Shown one piece after another: positions 40,173 through 49,622 of a stretch of DNA of 64,000 nucleotides (the stretch's first letter is position 1; each line of letters begins with the position of its first letter). The position numbers were made by a program, and so were the translations under genes. The notes below the pieces were generated by a model. That model was not told the DNA's origin and searched no databases. It was given only the letters and a program-made list of their open reading frames with translations. Source of the DNA: Dyadobacter luteus (GTDB lineage: Bacteria > Bacteroidota > Bacteroidia > Cytophagales > Spirosomataceae); contig NZ_QNUL01000029.1 of assembly GCF_003383615.1 (NCBI RefSeq), positions 16,001 to 80,000 on the forward strand, in the 5' to 3' direction.

Positions 40173-43100
40173 TCAGAAGCCTTCTGCCTGTTCTTCTTTC
40201 TTTTTCTTTTCGGCTGCCGGTGTTACTTTTTTCTTAACTGTAGCTTTCATCTGCTTTGCTTTTTTTACTGCCGGCTGGTAAAAATCATCGAAACGGTTGA
40301 CGAACATATCCTTCTCTTCCGTACCCAATGAGATCAGAGTCATTTTGGATTTTACGTTTTTAGACTTTGCCGTAAGCTGGTCATTAAAATCAAGCTGAGA
40401 AGATACTACACCCAGTTCATTTTGGCGATAGTCAAAATAATACCAGATGTCCGGAGATGCCTGTAGGAATAAGCTAAACTCGTCACCATCCGCCGTTCTC
40501 CTTATTTCAAGTACGCCTTCCATTTGCGCATTAATATTGTTTCTGCCAAAGTGAGACACGCCTATCGGACCTTGTGAATAGTAAGCCCCATGTACGGCAG
40601 ACCAGTTCAGGTTAACATTGGACAGCGCAATCGGAGCGTCCATGACGGGCGAAGCTTCGAACAAAGGTTTGTAGGCTGCCGCAGATAATTTGACAAATGC
40701 ATCGGTTGGTTTGGCTCCAATCATTGCTGCCAGTTTTCGGTTCTGTAGCTCGAAATCATCCTCTGCAGCCGTGCTGTTTTGTTCTTCCAGGTTCGTTTCT
40801 ACAATTTTGGCAGCAATGGGCTGTAACACTGGTTCAAGAGCGGCCATTTTAAGCAATAGCATCGTGTTGAAACTAAATCGCGAACTGTCTACCTGTGCTT
40901 CCACAATGCCGGACGCCTGCATCCAGTCTGCCGACGTAAGTTTCAGCGGGCCGGAAAAATTGGCGATTCCCGTTTTGTCATCAAACTTCAGAACATTGGA
41001 TTCGTCTATGAGCCCGTCGGCACCCGCCGGAGGTGTCACTTTGAAAGCTTTGTTGTCTTCGTCATAATTCATGGCGCCTTGTGCGAGGTATATGTCTTCA
41101 TCACCGTCGGAGTCTTTGGCCGACAAAAAGCTCATATATAACCCTCTTGCCTCATTAAAATGAAGCCCTACAGATAGCGGCAACTCGTGCTCGTTCTTCA
41201 GGTTTTTGTCAATTTTGATAGATATATTCTCTCCCGGAGCCTCATTGTATACAATCCAGGAGCTCTGAAAATCTTTCCTGAATTTGATCATTGGCTTCAC
41301 AAATCCTTCCAGTTTCAATGAAGGTTCATAAGCTACCAGGTTAATAGCACCCTTGTACTGAATCCGTGGAGAGAGAATCAGATTATCTGCCTCTTTTATA
41401 TCTGCATGCGCGGTGGTATAATATTTCAGAGCCTGATTTGCAGCAGCACTGCCCTTTTTTTGTTTTCCTTCAATTTCTGCGCCTAGTTCGCGGAGCTCGA
41501 AGTTTTGCATTTTAATATTGAATGTATCTTTTCTGGCCGTGATGTACTGGTAAGTTGCGGATCCTTCGAAGTGATTCCGTGAGTTTATTTTGATATCAGC
41601 ATCGCGCAATCTGTGTGAAGTATTGAGCGTATCAATTTCAATTCTCGCTTTTTTCAAAGGATTAATTCTTCCTTTTGAATCAATGCTGATCAAGCCTCCG
41701 TCGGGGATAATTTTCACATCGGCGGTTTGTACGTAAGGCACGCCTTTTACGTTTAATGTCACTTTACCCACATCATAAATTGCCTCGGATCCCTGGAACG
41801 TTAACCCTTCCTGTTCAGGATTGGTAGAGGTATAGGACGAGGTTTCTCCAAAGCCTTTCATGACAATGGTTTTTTTATTCATGTCCCACTTGGCAGAGCC
41901 AATTAGCGTTTGGTAAGAAGCAGTAGGAATTTGCATACCGGATGAGTCGGAGCTGAAGCCTGTTTCATCGGTCAGGAAAGTTGCAATACCGGTTTTGAAA
42001 TTAAAATCAATATTTACATTATTTCCTGTAAGTAGTTTTTGGGTGGCTTTATCCTGCCCACTGTTGATGGAAAAGACAGATTTATTCGAAAGAAATCCTT
42101 CCTTATTGAATTTGATATCAGCTGATGTAATTTCTGAATCTGCCCGTTTCAGCTTTCCATTACCATACAATCCGCTTGATCTGAGCAGAAGTCCTCCTTC
42201 AAGATTGGTTGTGCCCTGGTGGAAAGTGAACGACTTACCTCTTGTATTGATAAACATACTGTCGGTATGAGGATACCAGCGTAATGTATAGTCTTTCAGA
42301 TCTACAGCGGGGAAATAACCTTTTCCGATAGATGCTTCCTTAATGCTGGCAACATCACCCGAAGCCATAAGAGAATCAGAAGCAAGCAATACTTCCTTGG
42401 CTGTCATCGATGCAGAAAGGTACTTGATTACAGCTTTGGAATGCAAACCTGAATTATCCATGACCAGCGTATCGGTGAATTTGGCCAAAGCCTTGCCTCC
42501 GTAAATTTTCATATCGGTTACAGGAGGCTTGTATTCAAACCCGAGTGAGTTATCAGGCATACTTTTCAGGATTGTCTTGATATCAGGAATAATGCCATTC
42601 CCGTAAAAAGTCCCGTCAAAAATCACATCACGCTGATCCAGTCCGTCCATATCTATCTTCGGTATTTTAAAATATACCTCTCTTGGATAGAGAACCGGAT
42701 CACGTTCGGGCTGATCGAAATAAACCATCATACCGTCCGGAACAACGAGTCGGGGTGACTTCTTACCTTTCTGTATACCTGATTTATTGGTAGGATCACT
42801 CAGATAAAACGTTCCTCCTTTTTCGTATTTCACGTGACCGCCGACTTCTCCTTTTTGTCCCTTGGCAAATTTTTCCTTTGGCGTAAAAGTGATGGAGTCG
42901 TTTGGACTTACATTTACAAAGAACTGCTTATAATCGAATTTCAGATTTTGTCCTCTGAACTGATAGTTGGATGCGACCAGCTGACCGTTCATGCCGAAAT
43001 TCCGGTTGCGTCCGATTACTACCTTTTTGTCTCCGGGTACGCCATAAATTTTCAGAGAATCACTCACAACAAACCTGGATACGCCAAGGACTGTGAGCAA

Positions 43101-44849
43101 GGTATCTCCCAATGTGATGGTTGCATTTGCGGTTTCATCATTGGCAGAAAATTGGGATACAACCTGAAAATTGTCATAATCAGCTTTGTCCAGATTAGCC
43201 AATACATATAGAATCCCCTTCTTGCTCAGGGCAAATTCATCTGTAGGTTGGTTATAGATGAAATAACCATCCAGAGCAAGTCGCTCTAATGTGCGCCGTA
43301 ATATTTTAGGGTTTTGCTTGAAGTGCCTCGCCAGATCATCAGAAAGAAAACTGGTTTTCTTTTGCGTCTGTGTGTAGTTGGTAGCTAATAACAAAGGCTG
43401 AAATCCAAATTCCTGGCTTATTCCTCTGAAACGCTCCTTTTTGAAATAATCAAAAGACTCCAGTTTTACGGGTACTACCGATTTTCCATCTATCCTGAGG
43501 AATTCTACTTTATCATTAGGGAATTTCCAGCGCATAGCTTGTGCCCAGATGTTCATTTTGTGATAGGAATCCTGATAGGGTAGTGGAGCGTAGTCCGTTT
43601 TTTCCGCACGGCCTAGTTTAACCAGCCCTTCGTCATCATTATACGAGAATGTAACACCGGGATGATATAGCGAATCAGTGCCGATTGGCATCGAAAAGCT
43701 GACAAAAGACGAAGAAATGACCGAATCTTTCAGGGCAAATTTGTTACTCTGTACTTTAAACGCTGTTTTGTCTTTATAAGCAACTTTAACTGTTGATGGC
43801 TGCTCACTCAGAGACGAACTGTACATCGTTGTCCCGATAAGCGCATAGCCTCCTTTGTAGTCAATATTTTTTCGGGAGGGTTTTAGCCGCGCATCAATTC
43901 CGTTAGATACAAAACGAGGATAGGCTACGGGTTGACCTTTTATTTTTTTTGTGCCACGGTATTCCATTGTCCCTTTTACCGGACTTGCGAGCAGCCTCTC
44001 ATCATGAATGGTGACGTTCTCTGCTACGATTTTGGGTTGGGAAATATTAAACGAATACGCATCCAGATCAACATAAATTGAAGAATCGCCCGCAGCTGAC
44101 CAGCTGAATCGCCCGCTCTTTCCGACAAAAATACCATCCTGCAAAGAAACAGCCCCGTTTGTTGGTCCGAATACCACGGAGTCGCCCGCAGCTACCATTC
44201 CGAACATTGCATTCTGAAGTTCCAACACTGCACCAGAAATAACCGGTAATGGGTTAGACTTAGGAGCAATAACATAATTTGAATCTACCGGTGTATCCCA
44301 GCTGTCATTTGCAGCAGCTGCTGCCGCCTCTTTATTCGCTGCAACGGCATTTGTAGTATCAAATTTCAACCGATAACTTCCTTTCAGCAAATACAATGAA
44401 TTGTAATTGGTAGCGTAAAGTTTATTGGTTTCGGTGATAGTTCTTATCGTTTCAAGGACTTTTTGAAAAGCTTTTGCATCATACTTTGCTCCTGCCTGAT
44501 TGGCCACATCAAGAAAACCGTCCAGCTCATTAGGGGATTTTTTAGCGAAGGTATGTGTGTTTCGTATCAACAGGAACATCACAGGGCCTGCCTTTTGTCC
44601 TTTGGAGAGCTGGGTCTTCACTGCCTGCATGAACTTTGCCTGTTGAGCACTGCCCAAAGAAGAAGTCCAGATACTATCCAACTGTGCCGTAGCTCTGATG
44701 AACTGTGGATTGCGGCTGCCCTCCATCATCTTTTTGAGCTGAACCATAAACTGGCCTGGTTCTTCTGCGATTTTCACATTTTGAGCCATTGCGGCGGTCA
44801 CTGTCGCAAAAAACAGGCAAAGAAGGAGACTGTATCTAAAAATTTTCAT
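40173..44849 (-). CDS. Giant exported beta-rich protein of unknown function
   Basis: About 1558 residues. A signal peptide MKIFRYSLLLCLFFATVTAA ends at AMAQ (about residue 23); the seven residues in front of this ATG in the open frame are unlikely to be used. I see no cysteine in the mature part. Residues about 30-150 look helical; then come more than 1000 residues of short alternating beta strands with recurring patterns such as a hydrophobic strand, G/N turn and 'F-x-G-x-A'. Some stretches (IATFLTDETGFSSDSS, GKVTLNVKGVPYVQTADVKI) recall the OstA/AsmA-like beta taco or beta helix, without enough similarity to name it. The C-terminal tail is Lys/Glu rich. I do not recognise a named family. 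It is downstream of prmA and a hairpin. Confidence 0.75.
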   Translation of the reverse strand: MKIFRYSLLLCLFFATVTAAMAQNVKIAEEPGQFMVQLKKMMEGSRNPQFIRATAQLDSIWTSSLGSAQQAKFMQAVKTQLSKGQKAGPVMFLLIRNTHTFAKKSPNELDGFLDVANQAGAKYDAKAFQKVLETIRTITETNKLYATNYNSLYLLKGSYRLKFDTTNAVAANKEAAAAAANDSWDTPVDSNYVIAPKSNPLPVISGAVLELQNAMFGMVAAGDSVVFGPTNGAVSLQDGIFVGKSGRFSWSAAGDSSIYVDLDAYSFNISQPKIVAENVTIHDERLLASPVKGTMEYRGTKKIKGQPVAYPRFVSNGIDARLKPSRKNIDYKGGYALIGTTMYSSSLSEQPSTVKVAYKDKTAFKVQSNKFALKDSVISSSFVSFSMPIGTDSLYHPGVTFSYNDDEGLVKLGRAEKTDYAPLPYQDSYHKMNIWAQAMRWKFPNDKVEFLRIDGKSVVPVKLESFDYFKKERFRGISQEFGFQPLLLATNYTQTQKKTSFLSDDLARHFKQNPKILRRTLERLALDGYFIYNQPTDEFALSKKGILYVLANLDKADYDNFQVVSQFSANDETANATITLGDTLLTVLGVSRFVVSDSLKIYGVPGDKKVVIGRNRNFGMNGQLVASNYQFRGQNLKFDYKQFFVNVSPNDSITFTPKEKFAKGQKGEVGGHVKYEKGGTFYLSDPTNKSGIQKGKKSPRLVVPDGMMVYFDQPERDPVLYPREVYFKIPKIDMDGLDQRDVIFDGTFYGNGIIPDIKTILKSMPDNSLGFEYKPPVTDMKIYGGKALAKFTDTLVMDNSGLHSKAVIKYLSASMTAKEVLLASDSLMASGDVASIKEASIGKGYFPAVDLKDYTLRWYPHTDSMFINTRGKSFTFHQGTTNLEGGLLLRSSGLYGNGKLKRADSEITSADIKFNKEGFLSNKSVFSINSGQDKATQKLLTGNNVNIDFNFKTGIATFLTDETGFSSDSSGMQIPTASYQTLIGSAKWDMNKKTIVMKGFGETSSYTSTNPEQEGLTFQGSEAIYDVGKVTLNVKGVPYVQTADVKIIPDGGLISIDSKGRINPLKKARIEIDTLNTSHRLRDADIKINSRNHFEGSATYQYITARKDTFNIKMQNFELRELGAEIEGKQKKGSAAANQALKYYTTAHADIKEADNLILSPRIQYKGAINLVAYEPSLKLEGFVKPMIKFRKDFQSSWIVYNEAPGENISIKIDKNLKNEHELPLSVGLHFNEARGLYMSFLSAKDSDGDEDIYLAQGAMNYDEDNKAFKVTPPAGADGLIDESNVLKFDDKTGIANFSGPLKLTSADWMQASGIVEAQVDSSRFSFNTMLLLKMAALEPVLQPIAAKIVETNLEEQNSTAAEDDFELQNRKLAAMIGAKPTDAFVKLSAAAYKPLFEASPVMDAPIALSNVNLNWSAVHGAYYSQGPIGVSHFGRNNINAQMEGVLEIRRTADGDEFSLFLQASPDIWYYFDYRQNELGVVSSQLDFNDQLTAKSKNVKSKMTLISLGTEEKDMFVNRFDDFYQPAVKKAKQMKATVKKKVTPAAEKKKKEEQAEGF

Positions 44850-44871
44850 GTGTATGATGATGCTGTTCAAC

Positions 44872-44913
44872 AGAAAACCCTCCCTGACTTTATGGATGAG
44901 AGAGGGATTTTCT
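44872..44913 (-). terminator. Hairpin after prmA
   Basis: AGAAAACCCTC (44872-44882) pairs imperfectly with GAGGGATTTTCT (44902-44913) across a loop of about 20 nt. On the minus strand it reads as a GC stem with TTTTCT end, suited to ending the prmA transcript just before the giant gene's ATG. Confidence 0.5.
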
Positions 44914-45746
44914 CAGATCTTTTGGAATACAACGGTTGCCCACTGGTTACGCGTATTTGACCTGACTTTTTTTAGTCCGTTTTCTTCTGCACAACGTTCA
45001 ATATCAGCCTGATCAGTTTCGTAAAACCCGCTTGTGACGAGCCATCCGCCAGGTTTCAGATGTGCGTTGTATTTGGAAATTTCTGCAAGGAGAATGTTGC
45101 GGTTGATGTTGGCCAGAATTCCGCCAAACATGAGTTCAGTAGCCACACCGTCGATAGTTCCCTGAAACACTTTGGCTTCTTCCGGTAAACCATTCATCGC
45201 GAAGTTTTCCAGCGTGTTTTCAACGGCCCATTCGTCTATGTCAAATCCAAGGATATCTGTTGCTCCCAGTTTGTGCGCAAGTATTGCAAGAATACCAGTA
45301 CCGCATCCCACATCCATAACCGATAAGCCTTCGTGTGGAAGACTGAGTTGTTCGTTCATTACCAGCCATGTAGTTTCATGATGACCGGTTCCAAACGACA
45401 TTTTAGGCTGAATGAGAAGATCATATCGAAAATCGGGATTAGGCTCATGGAATGTAGCTCTCACTCTTACCTGATTATTCACTTCGATGGGGTCGTAGCT
45501 TTTTTCCCACTCTTCGTTCCAGTTTTTTCTTTCCAAAGATTTCCATGAAGATACAATGGGGGTAATCTCCTGGTATCTGCCTATAATTTCTGTGATTTTG
45601 GTTTCTTCGAAGTCAGTTTCAGGAATATAGGCAAGCAGTCTCTCGTCAGTCTCAACAAAAGATTCAAATCCGGCTTCTCCTAATTCAGCCATCAGTATTT
45701 CCGAAAAATCCGAGTCTGCCTGTATTTCTAATTCGATGTAATTCAT
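44913..45746 (-). CDS. prmA: Ribosomal protein L11 methyltransferase
   Basis: Protein of 277 residues. It trimethylates ribosomal protein L11. N-terminal recognition domain (MNYIELEIQADSDFSEILMA...GFESFVETDE) is followed by the SAM domain with GTGHHETTWLVM, VMDVGCGTGILAILAHKLGA (motif I), DIDEWAVENTLENFAMN, ILANINRNILL and LKPGGWLVTSGFYE. A hairpin follows its stop, and the glycogen synthase gene lies upstream 134 bp away in the same direction. Confidence 0.94.
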   Translation of the reverse strand: MNYIELEIQADSDFSEILMAELGEAGFESFVETDERLLAYIPETDFEETKITEIIGRYQEITPIVSSWKSLERKNWNEEWEKSYDPIEVNNQVRVRATFHEPNPDFRYDLLIQPKMSFGTGHHETTWLVMNEQLSLPHEGLSVMDVGCGTGILAILAHKLGATDILGFDIDEWAVENTLENFAMNGLPEEAKVFQGTIDGVATELMFGGILANINRNILLAEISKYNAHLKPGGWLVTSGFYETDQADIERCAEENGLKKVRSNTRNQWATVVFQKI

Positions 45747-45821
45747 GTGAAATTGTTAATAAAATAAATCTGCGTGAAGGTGTTGAAAATTTTTAGCAAT
45801 CCAAGGTCTTTTACAACACAA

Positions 45822-45859
45822 ACGCCCACAAATACCGTTCGATGGATGTTTGCGGGCGT
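45822..45859 (-). other. Hairpin between glycogen synthase and prmA
   Basis: ACGCCCACAAA (45822-45832) pairs with TTTGCGGGCGT (45849-45859), one mismatch. It may end the glycogen synthase transcript, but no T-run follows on the minus strand. Confidence 0.35.
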
Positions 45860-45880
45860 GAAATATTCGTAAGAATATGA

Positions 45881-47695
45881 TCAGGGCTTTCTTCTTTTGG
45901 CCGCCAGATCGTGTGCTGTATCGTAGTAAGATCTCAGGTTCATCCAGTCGAAAACGTCAGAGATATTCTCCACTCTGTTACGCTGCATGATACGGTCGCG
46001 GCGCTGCATCTTCACAAATTTGAAGAGAATGTCCGCCATCTGATCTGCCGCCTGATTGTAGTTCTGCGATTTGCGGTTGATCACATAAATGCCTCTGTTT
46101 TCATAATCCCGCATGATCTGCATGATATAATCCCCGAAACCGGAAAGATCGCTGGTGACCGTAGGAACGCCACGAACAACACATTCCAGAGGTGTATATC
46201 CCCAAGGTTCGTAGTAACTCGGGAAAACACCAAGGTGGCATCCGCGAACGAATTGACCGTAATCCAGACCAAAAAGCGGGTTTGTTGAAGATATAAAGTC
46301 GGGGTGGTAGACGATCTTCACACGATCCCTCTCATTGTTGACCAGATTAGCCTTCCGACAGAACTCAGTAATTCCATCTTCCTGTTTGAGGTCGTGGGTT
46401 ACAAATGCCGGTAAATTCTCGGTTTTCCAGGTCTGGATCGTTCTGCGGAGACGTAATCTCCAGTACTCGTCCACGAAATTGTTCAGATCCGGCATTTTAT
46501 GATCCGTCCCCGACGCAGCTGCAAGAAAAAGTTTTTCTCCGACCTCTTTCTCTATCGCTGTACAGGTTTCCTGCAACTCATTCAGAACGGCTCTCGACTG
46601 TAATACATCCGGATTGATTGAGTGATACGGCTGTTTTGTTACAATAAACATTACAACCGTCGTATCCATATTGGCCTGAACCATCTTCCAGTTTAACCTG
46701 GCTAACGCTTCAAGTGTAAGATCATATCCTTTATTACTAAACTCATATCTGCCTGAGGTGAAGAAATAAAGTGTTTTATCAAGATCAAAAGAATAACTCG
46801 GGAAGAAGTGGCCCAGCACAAAATCATGAATTCGCTCTTTGTATTTTAAATGGAGGTTCTGAAATTCATGAACCGCCTGAAAACGAACAACGTTCAGCCC
46901 GTTCGGTGTTACCAGATCCGGCATTCTTCCAAGGAAAACCTCACATTCCCGTGCTGTTACATCACTCACCGTTGTGAGTACGTGTGCACTTTGGGCAGCA
47001 TAGCGCTCTATAGCACACTGAGCTACAATGCCATAATTACGCGCCTCCTGTTCCCAGTCAAAGAAGGGGAGTTTGCTGTAAAATCCTTCCACATTCTGCG
47101 CCAGATAACGGCCCAGCATTGTAGCATGTGTAGTGAATGTTGTAGCAATTTTGACGTTTTCCCTTTTTAGTTCGGGTAATCCGCTACTGGCCATCCATTC
47201 GTGAAACTGGGCATATAATTCTTCACGTTTGGCATTGTCTTCCGCATATTCTTTAAGGAAAATGCGGACCATTTCGCCAAAACAAAGCGTTTGATTCACC
47301 AGATGTTCGACATTGATAGTCGGAATTCTATTGTGCTCCCATAGTTGAAACTTGATGGCATCCAGCTGATGTGCAATGCTTTCTATATCGAACAACACGA
47401 CGCGGGGCTTTCCGGTAACAAGCCAGTAACCGTAGTGAACTACGAATCCCATCTCACGCATACGCTTCACGGTACGACCAGCAGGAGAGCTATCCAGATC
47501 AGTGATTTCCTCGAATTCTGATGATGCTTTTTTCTCAAAATAAGGACCCAGCAAGAAGTAGTTTTCATCCCACTTTTCGACCATTGCAGGTACCTTAGTC
47601 CTTATTACAGTATATATCCCTCCTACCTGATTACAAACCTCCCATGCAACTTCGAAGAGGACGTTATTCTTAGTGGTTTTGACAAATGGTTCCAA
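45881..47695 (-). CDS. Glycogen synthase, GT3 (eukaryotic) type
   Basis: Glycosyltransferase of 604 residues. It begins VLFEVAWEVCNQVGGIYTVIRTKVPA, the hallmark of GT3 glycogen synthases otherwise found in fungi and animals and also in Bacteroidota. The C-terminal half has the GT-B nucleotide-sugar site (FFTSGRYEFSNKGYDLTLEA and YYEPWGYTPLECVVRGVPTV with the catalytic glutamates). It extends alpha-1,4-glucan using UDP-glucose. The final arginine-rich stretch (MQRRDRIMQRNRVENISDVFDW) resembles the regulatory arginine region of eukaryotic enzymes. No branching or debranching enzyme is adjacent. Confidence 0.92.
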   Translation of the reverse strand: MEPFVKTTKNNVLFEVAWEVCNQVGGIYTVIRTKVPAMVEKWDENYFLLGPYFEKKASSEFEEITDLDSSPAGRTVKRMREMGFVVHYGYWLVTGKPRVVLFDIESIAHQLDAIKFQLWEHNRIPTINVEHLVNQTLCFGEMVRIFLKEYAEDNAKREELYAQFHEWMASSGLPELKRENVKIATTFTTHATMLGRYLAQNVEGFYSKLPFFDWEQEARNYGIVAQCAIERYAAQSAHVLTTVSDVTARECEVFLGRMPDLVTPNGLNVVRFQAVHEFQNLHLKYKERIHDFVLGHFFPSYSFDLDKTLYFFTSGRYEFSNKGYDLTLEALARLNWKMVQANMDTTVVMFIVTKQPYHSINPDVLQSRAVLNELQETCTAIEKEVGEKLFLAAASGTDHKMPDLNNFVDEYWRLRLRRTIQTWKTENLPAFVTHDLKQEDGITEFCRKANLVNNERDRVKIVYHPDFISSTNPLFGLDYGQFVRGCHLGVFPSYYEPWGYTPLECVVRGVPTVTSDLSGFGDYIMQIMRDYENRGIYVINRKSQNYNQAADQMADILFKFVKMQRRDRIMQRNRVENISDVFDWMNLRSYYDTAHDLAAKRRKP

Positions 47696-48025
47696 TATAG
47701 GATGTAGTTTTTAGCGTTATGCGGTGAATTAAAATCATTACGGAGGTTTCGTTATGTCACAAAAATCCTAGTAATTACACAATAAATATCAAAAAAAAAT
47801 ATTCATAATAGCAACATTTGAGTCCGCGATTATTTTGGTTTTCACACTTCATCAGTTGTCTAACTATTAAGTAAATATAACTAAGTCAAGAATGCAACTT
47901 TTGATTTGTTTAGAGTTACATAGAACTAAACCCTGAACATATAGATGAATTTAAAGCAGTTCTCGGCTAACTTTGCTCCAAATTACGTTACTTTGATCAG
48001 ATTAACATTTTGCATACGTTTTATA
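47696..48025. other. Intergenic region between divergent glycogen synthase and GHL10 genes
   Basis: AT-rich, with no credible gene. Its right part (47945-48025) is an open frame in continuity with the GHL10 gene but contains a TAACTTTG box, so I treat it as promoter. Poly-A runs occur around 47790. Promoters for both divergent genes should lie here. Confidence 0.6.
47968..47975 (+). promoter_or_regulatory. -7 element of the GHL10 glycosidase gene
   Basis: TAACTTTG followed by C, exact TAnnTTTG; a second weaker TTACTTTG is at 47988-47995. Transcription would begin near 47982, downstream of the ATG at 47945 and upstream of the GTG at 48026. Confidence 0.5.
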
Positions 48026-49597
48026 GTGAAGAAAATTAGGGTAATAACACTTTTCCTACTGCTTGACTTCTTTTTGCTGACGGGTTGTGTTGCTCAAAGC
48101 ACTGAAACGGAAATCCCATTGCCCCCCAAAAGAGAATTCAGAGCTGTATGGATAGCTACTGTTGATAACATTGATTGGCCTAGTAGCAAAACTATGCCAC
48201 CATCTGAGCAACGTTCTGAATTTTCGACTCTTCTTGATTTTCACAAAAGAGTCGGGATGAATGCTGTGTTTGTTCAGGTGAGGGCAGCAGGAGATGCATT
48301 CTACGCAAAAAGCTCTGAACCATGGTCGGAATGGCTGACAGGAAAACAAGGCAGGCGACCTGAACCATTCTGGGATCCGCTGGATTTTATGATAAAAGAA
48401 GCGCATCAGCGGGGTCTTGAATTTCATGCCTGGCTGAACCTGAACCGCCTTGTACATAAGTCTTCAACAAGCGTGTCTACGGATAATCTCAGCTACACGC
48501 ATCCGGAATGGATTATCAATTATGATGGCTATAAGTTATTTGATTTTGGAATACCGGAAGTGCGTGATTTTATCACACAGGTGACCGTCAATGTTGCTAA
48601 AAATTATGATGTAGATGGTATTCATTTTGATGACTATTTTTATCCATACGTAGTTCCCGGGCAGGTTGTTCAGGATGATGCCACTTTCAGGAAATACGGT
48701 AAAGAATTTGCAAGTAAGGCAGATTGGAGAAGGAATAACATCAATCTTTTGGTGAAGCAGATTCATGATGCGCTGCAAGAAGTAAATCCAAGGCTAAAAT
48801 TTGGTATTAGTCCCTGCGGTGTCTGGAGAAATAAGGGTACTGATCCTGAAGGTTCTAAAACTTACGGCGCTTTGGCATCGTATGATGATCTTTTTGCAGA
48901 CAGCCGAAAGTGGATCAAGGAGGGTTGGGTAGATTATATAGCTCCTCAGGTATATTTTTCCTCGGGATTTAACAGAGTGCCGTATAAAAATCTTGTAGAT
49001 TGGTGGACCGATAACAGCTTCGGACGTCATCTTTATGTAGGAATGGGTGCTTACCGGGTAGGTTATAAAGAGCGGGATACGAACTGGGCCAATCCGAAGG
49101 AAATTCCCAATCAGGTAAGGTATTTCAGAGGAAACGAAACGGACGGAGCCATTTTCTTCAGCTCACGTTCTCTTAAAAATAATAGTCTGGGTTTTGTAGA
49201 TTCGCTCCGTCAGGATCTGTTCAGATACCCGGCATTGGTACCCACAATGCCCTGGAAGGATAATATTCCGCCTCTTTCTCCGAAGAGTTTGAAAGCTACG
49301 TTATTACTTAACAATGCCCTGGAGTTATTCTGGGAGAAGCCCGATCCGGCTTCCGATGGTGATGGAGCTACTTATTATGTCATTTATCGTTTTGAGCCTG
49401 ATGAAAAGGCTTCAGCATACGATCCGCGTCGCATCATCGGAATGTGCCACGAAGGAGAAAAGTTTGTAGACAAAACTGTGCAGCCTGGAAAACGCTATGT
49501 GTATTACATTACGTCTGTGGATCGGCTCCATAACGAAAGCCGGCCAATAGGTCCCTTGCGTGTGGAAGTACAGGAGCAAAAGCTTGTCAGATTTTAA
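48026..49597 (+). CDS. GHL10 / family-10-like glycosidase lipoprotein (YngK type)
   Basis: About 523 residues from GTG 48026. The start reads VKKIRVITLFLLLDFFLLTG then C, a lipoprotein signal with lipobox LLTGC, so it should sit in the envelope. A TIM-barrel of the GHL10/DUF187 family follows: REFRAVWIATVDNIDWPSSK, GMNAVFVQVRAAGDAFY, EFHAWLNLNRLVH, YDVDGIHFDDYFYPY and DYIAPQVYFSSG. A C-terminal fibronectin-III-like module lies after about residue 430 (LKATLLLNNALELFWEKPD). Homologues hydrolyse polysaccharides; substrate not known. The frame is open to an ATG at 47945, but promoter boxes lie between. nuoD follows after 25 bp. Confidence 0.85.
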   Translation: MKKIRVITLFLLLDFFLLTGCVAQSTETEIPLPPKREFRAVWIATVDNIDWPSSKTMPPSEQRSEFSTLLDFHKRVGMNAVFVQVRAAGDAFYAKSSEPWSEWLTGKQGRRPEPFWDPLDFMIKEAHQRGLEFHAWLNLNRLVHKSSTSVSTDNLSYTHPEWIINYDGYKLFDFGIPEVRDFITQVTVNVAKNYDVDGIHFDDYFYPYVVPGQVVQDDATFRKYGKEFASKADWRRNNINLLVKQIHDALQEVNPRLKFGISPCGVWRNKGTDPEGSKTYGALASYDDLFADSRKWIKEGWVDYIAPQVYFSSGFNRVPYKNLVDWWTDNSFGRHLYVGMGAYRVGYKERDTNWANPKEIPNQVRYFRGNETDGAIFFSSRSLKNNSLGFVDSLRQDLFRYPALVPTMPWKDNIPPLSPKSLKATLLLNNALELFWEKPDPASDGDGATYYVIYRFEPDEKASAYDPRRIIGMCHEGEKFVDKTVQPGKRYVYYITSVDRLHNESRPIGPLRVEVQEQKLVRF

Positions 49598-49622
49598 TTA
49601 CCCGTTTCAGCATCCCATAGTT

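Noticed and set aside
47945..48025. N-terminal extension of the GHL10 protein as a real coding part
   Set aside because: It contains promoter boxes, and a good lipoprotein signal begins only after the GTG at 48026.
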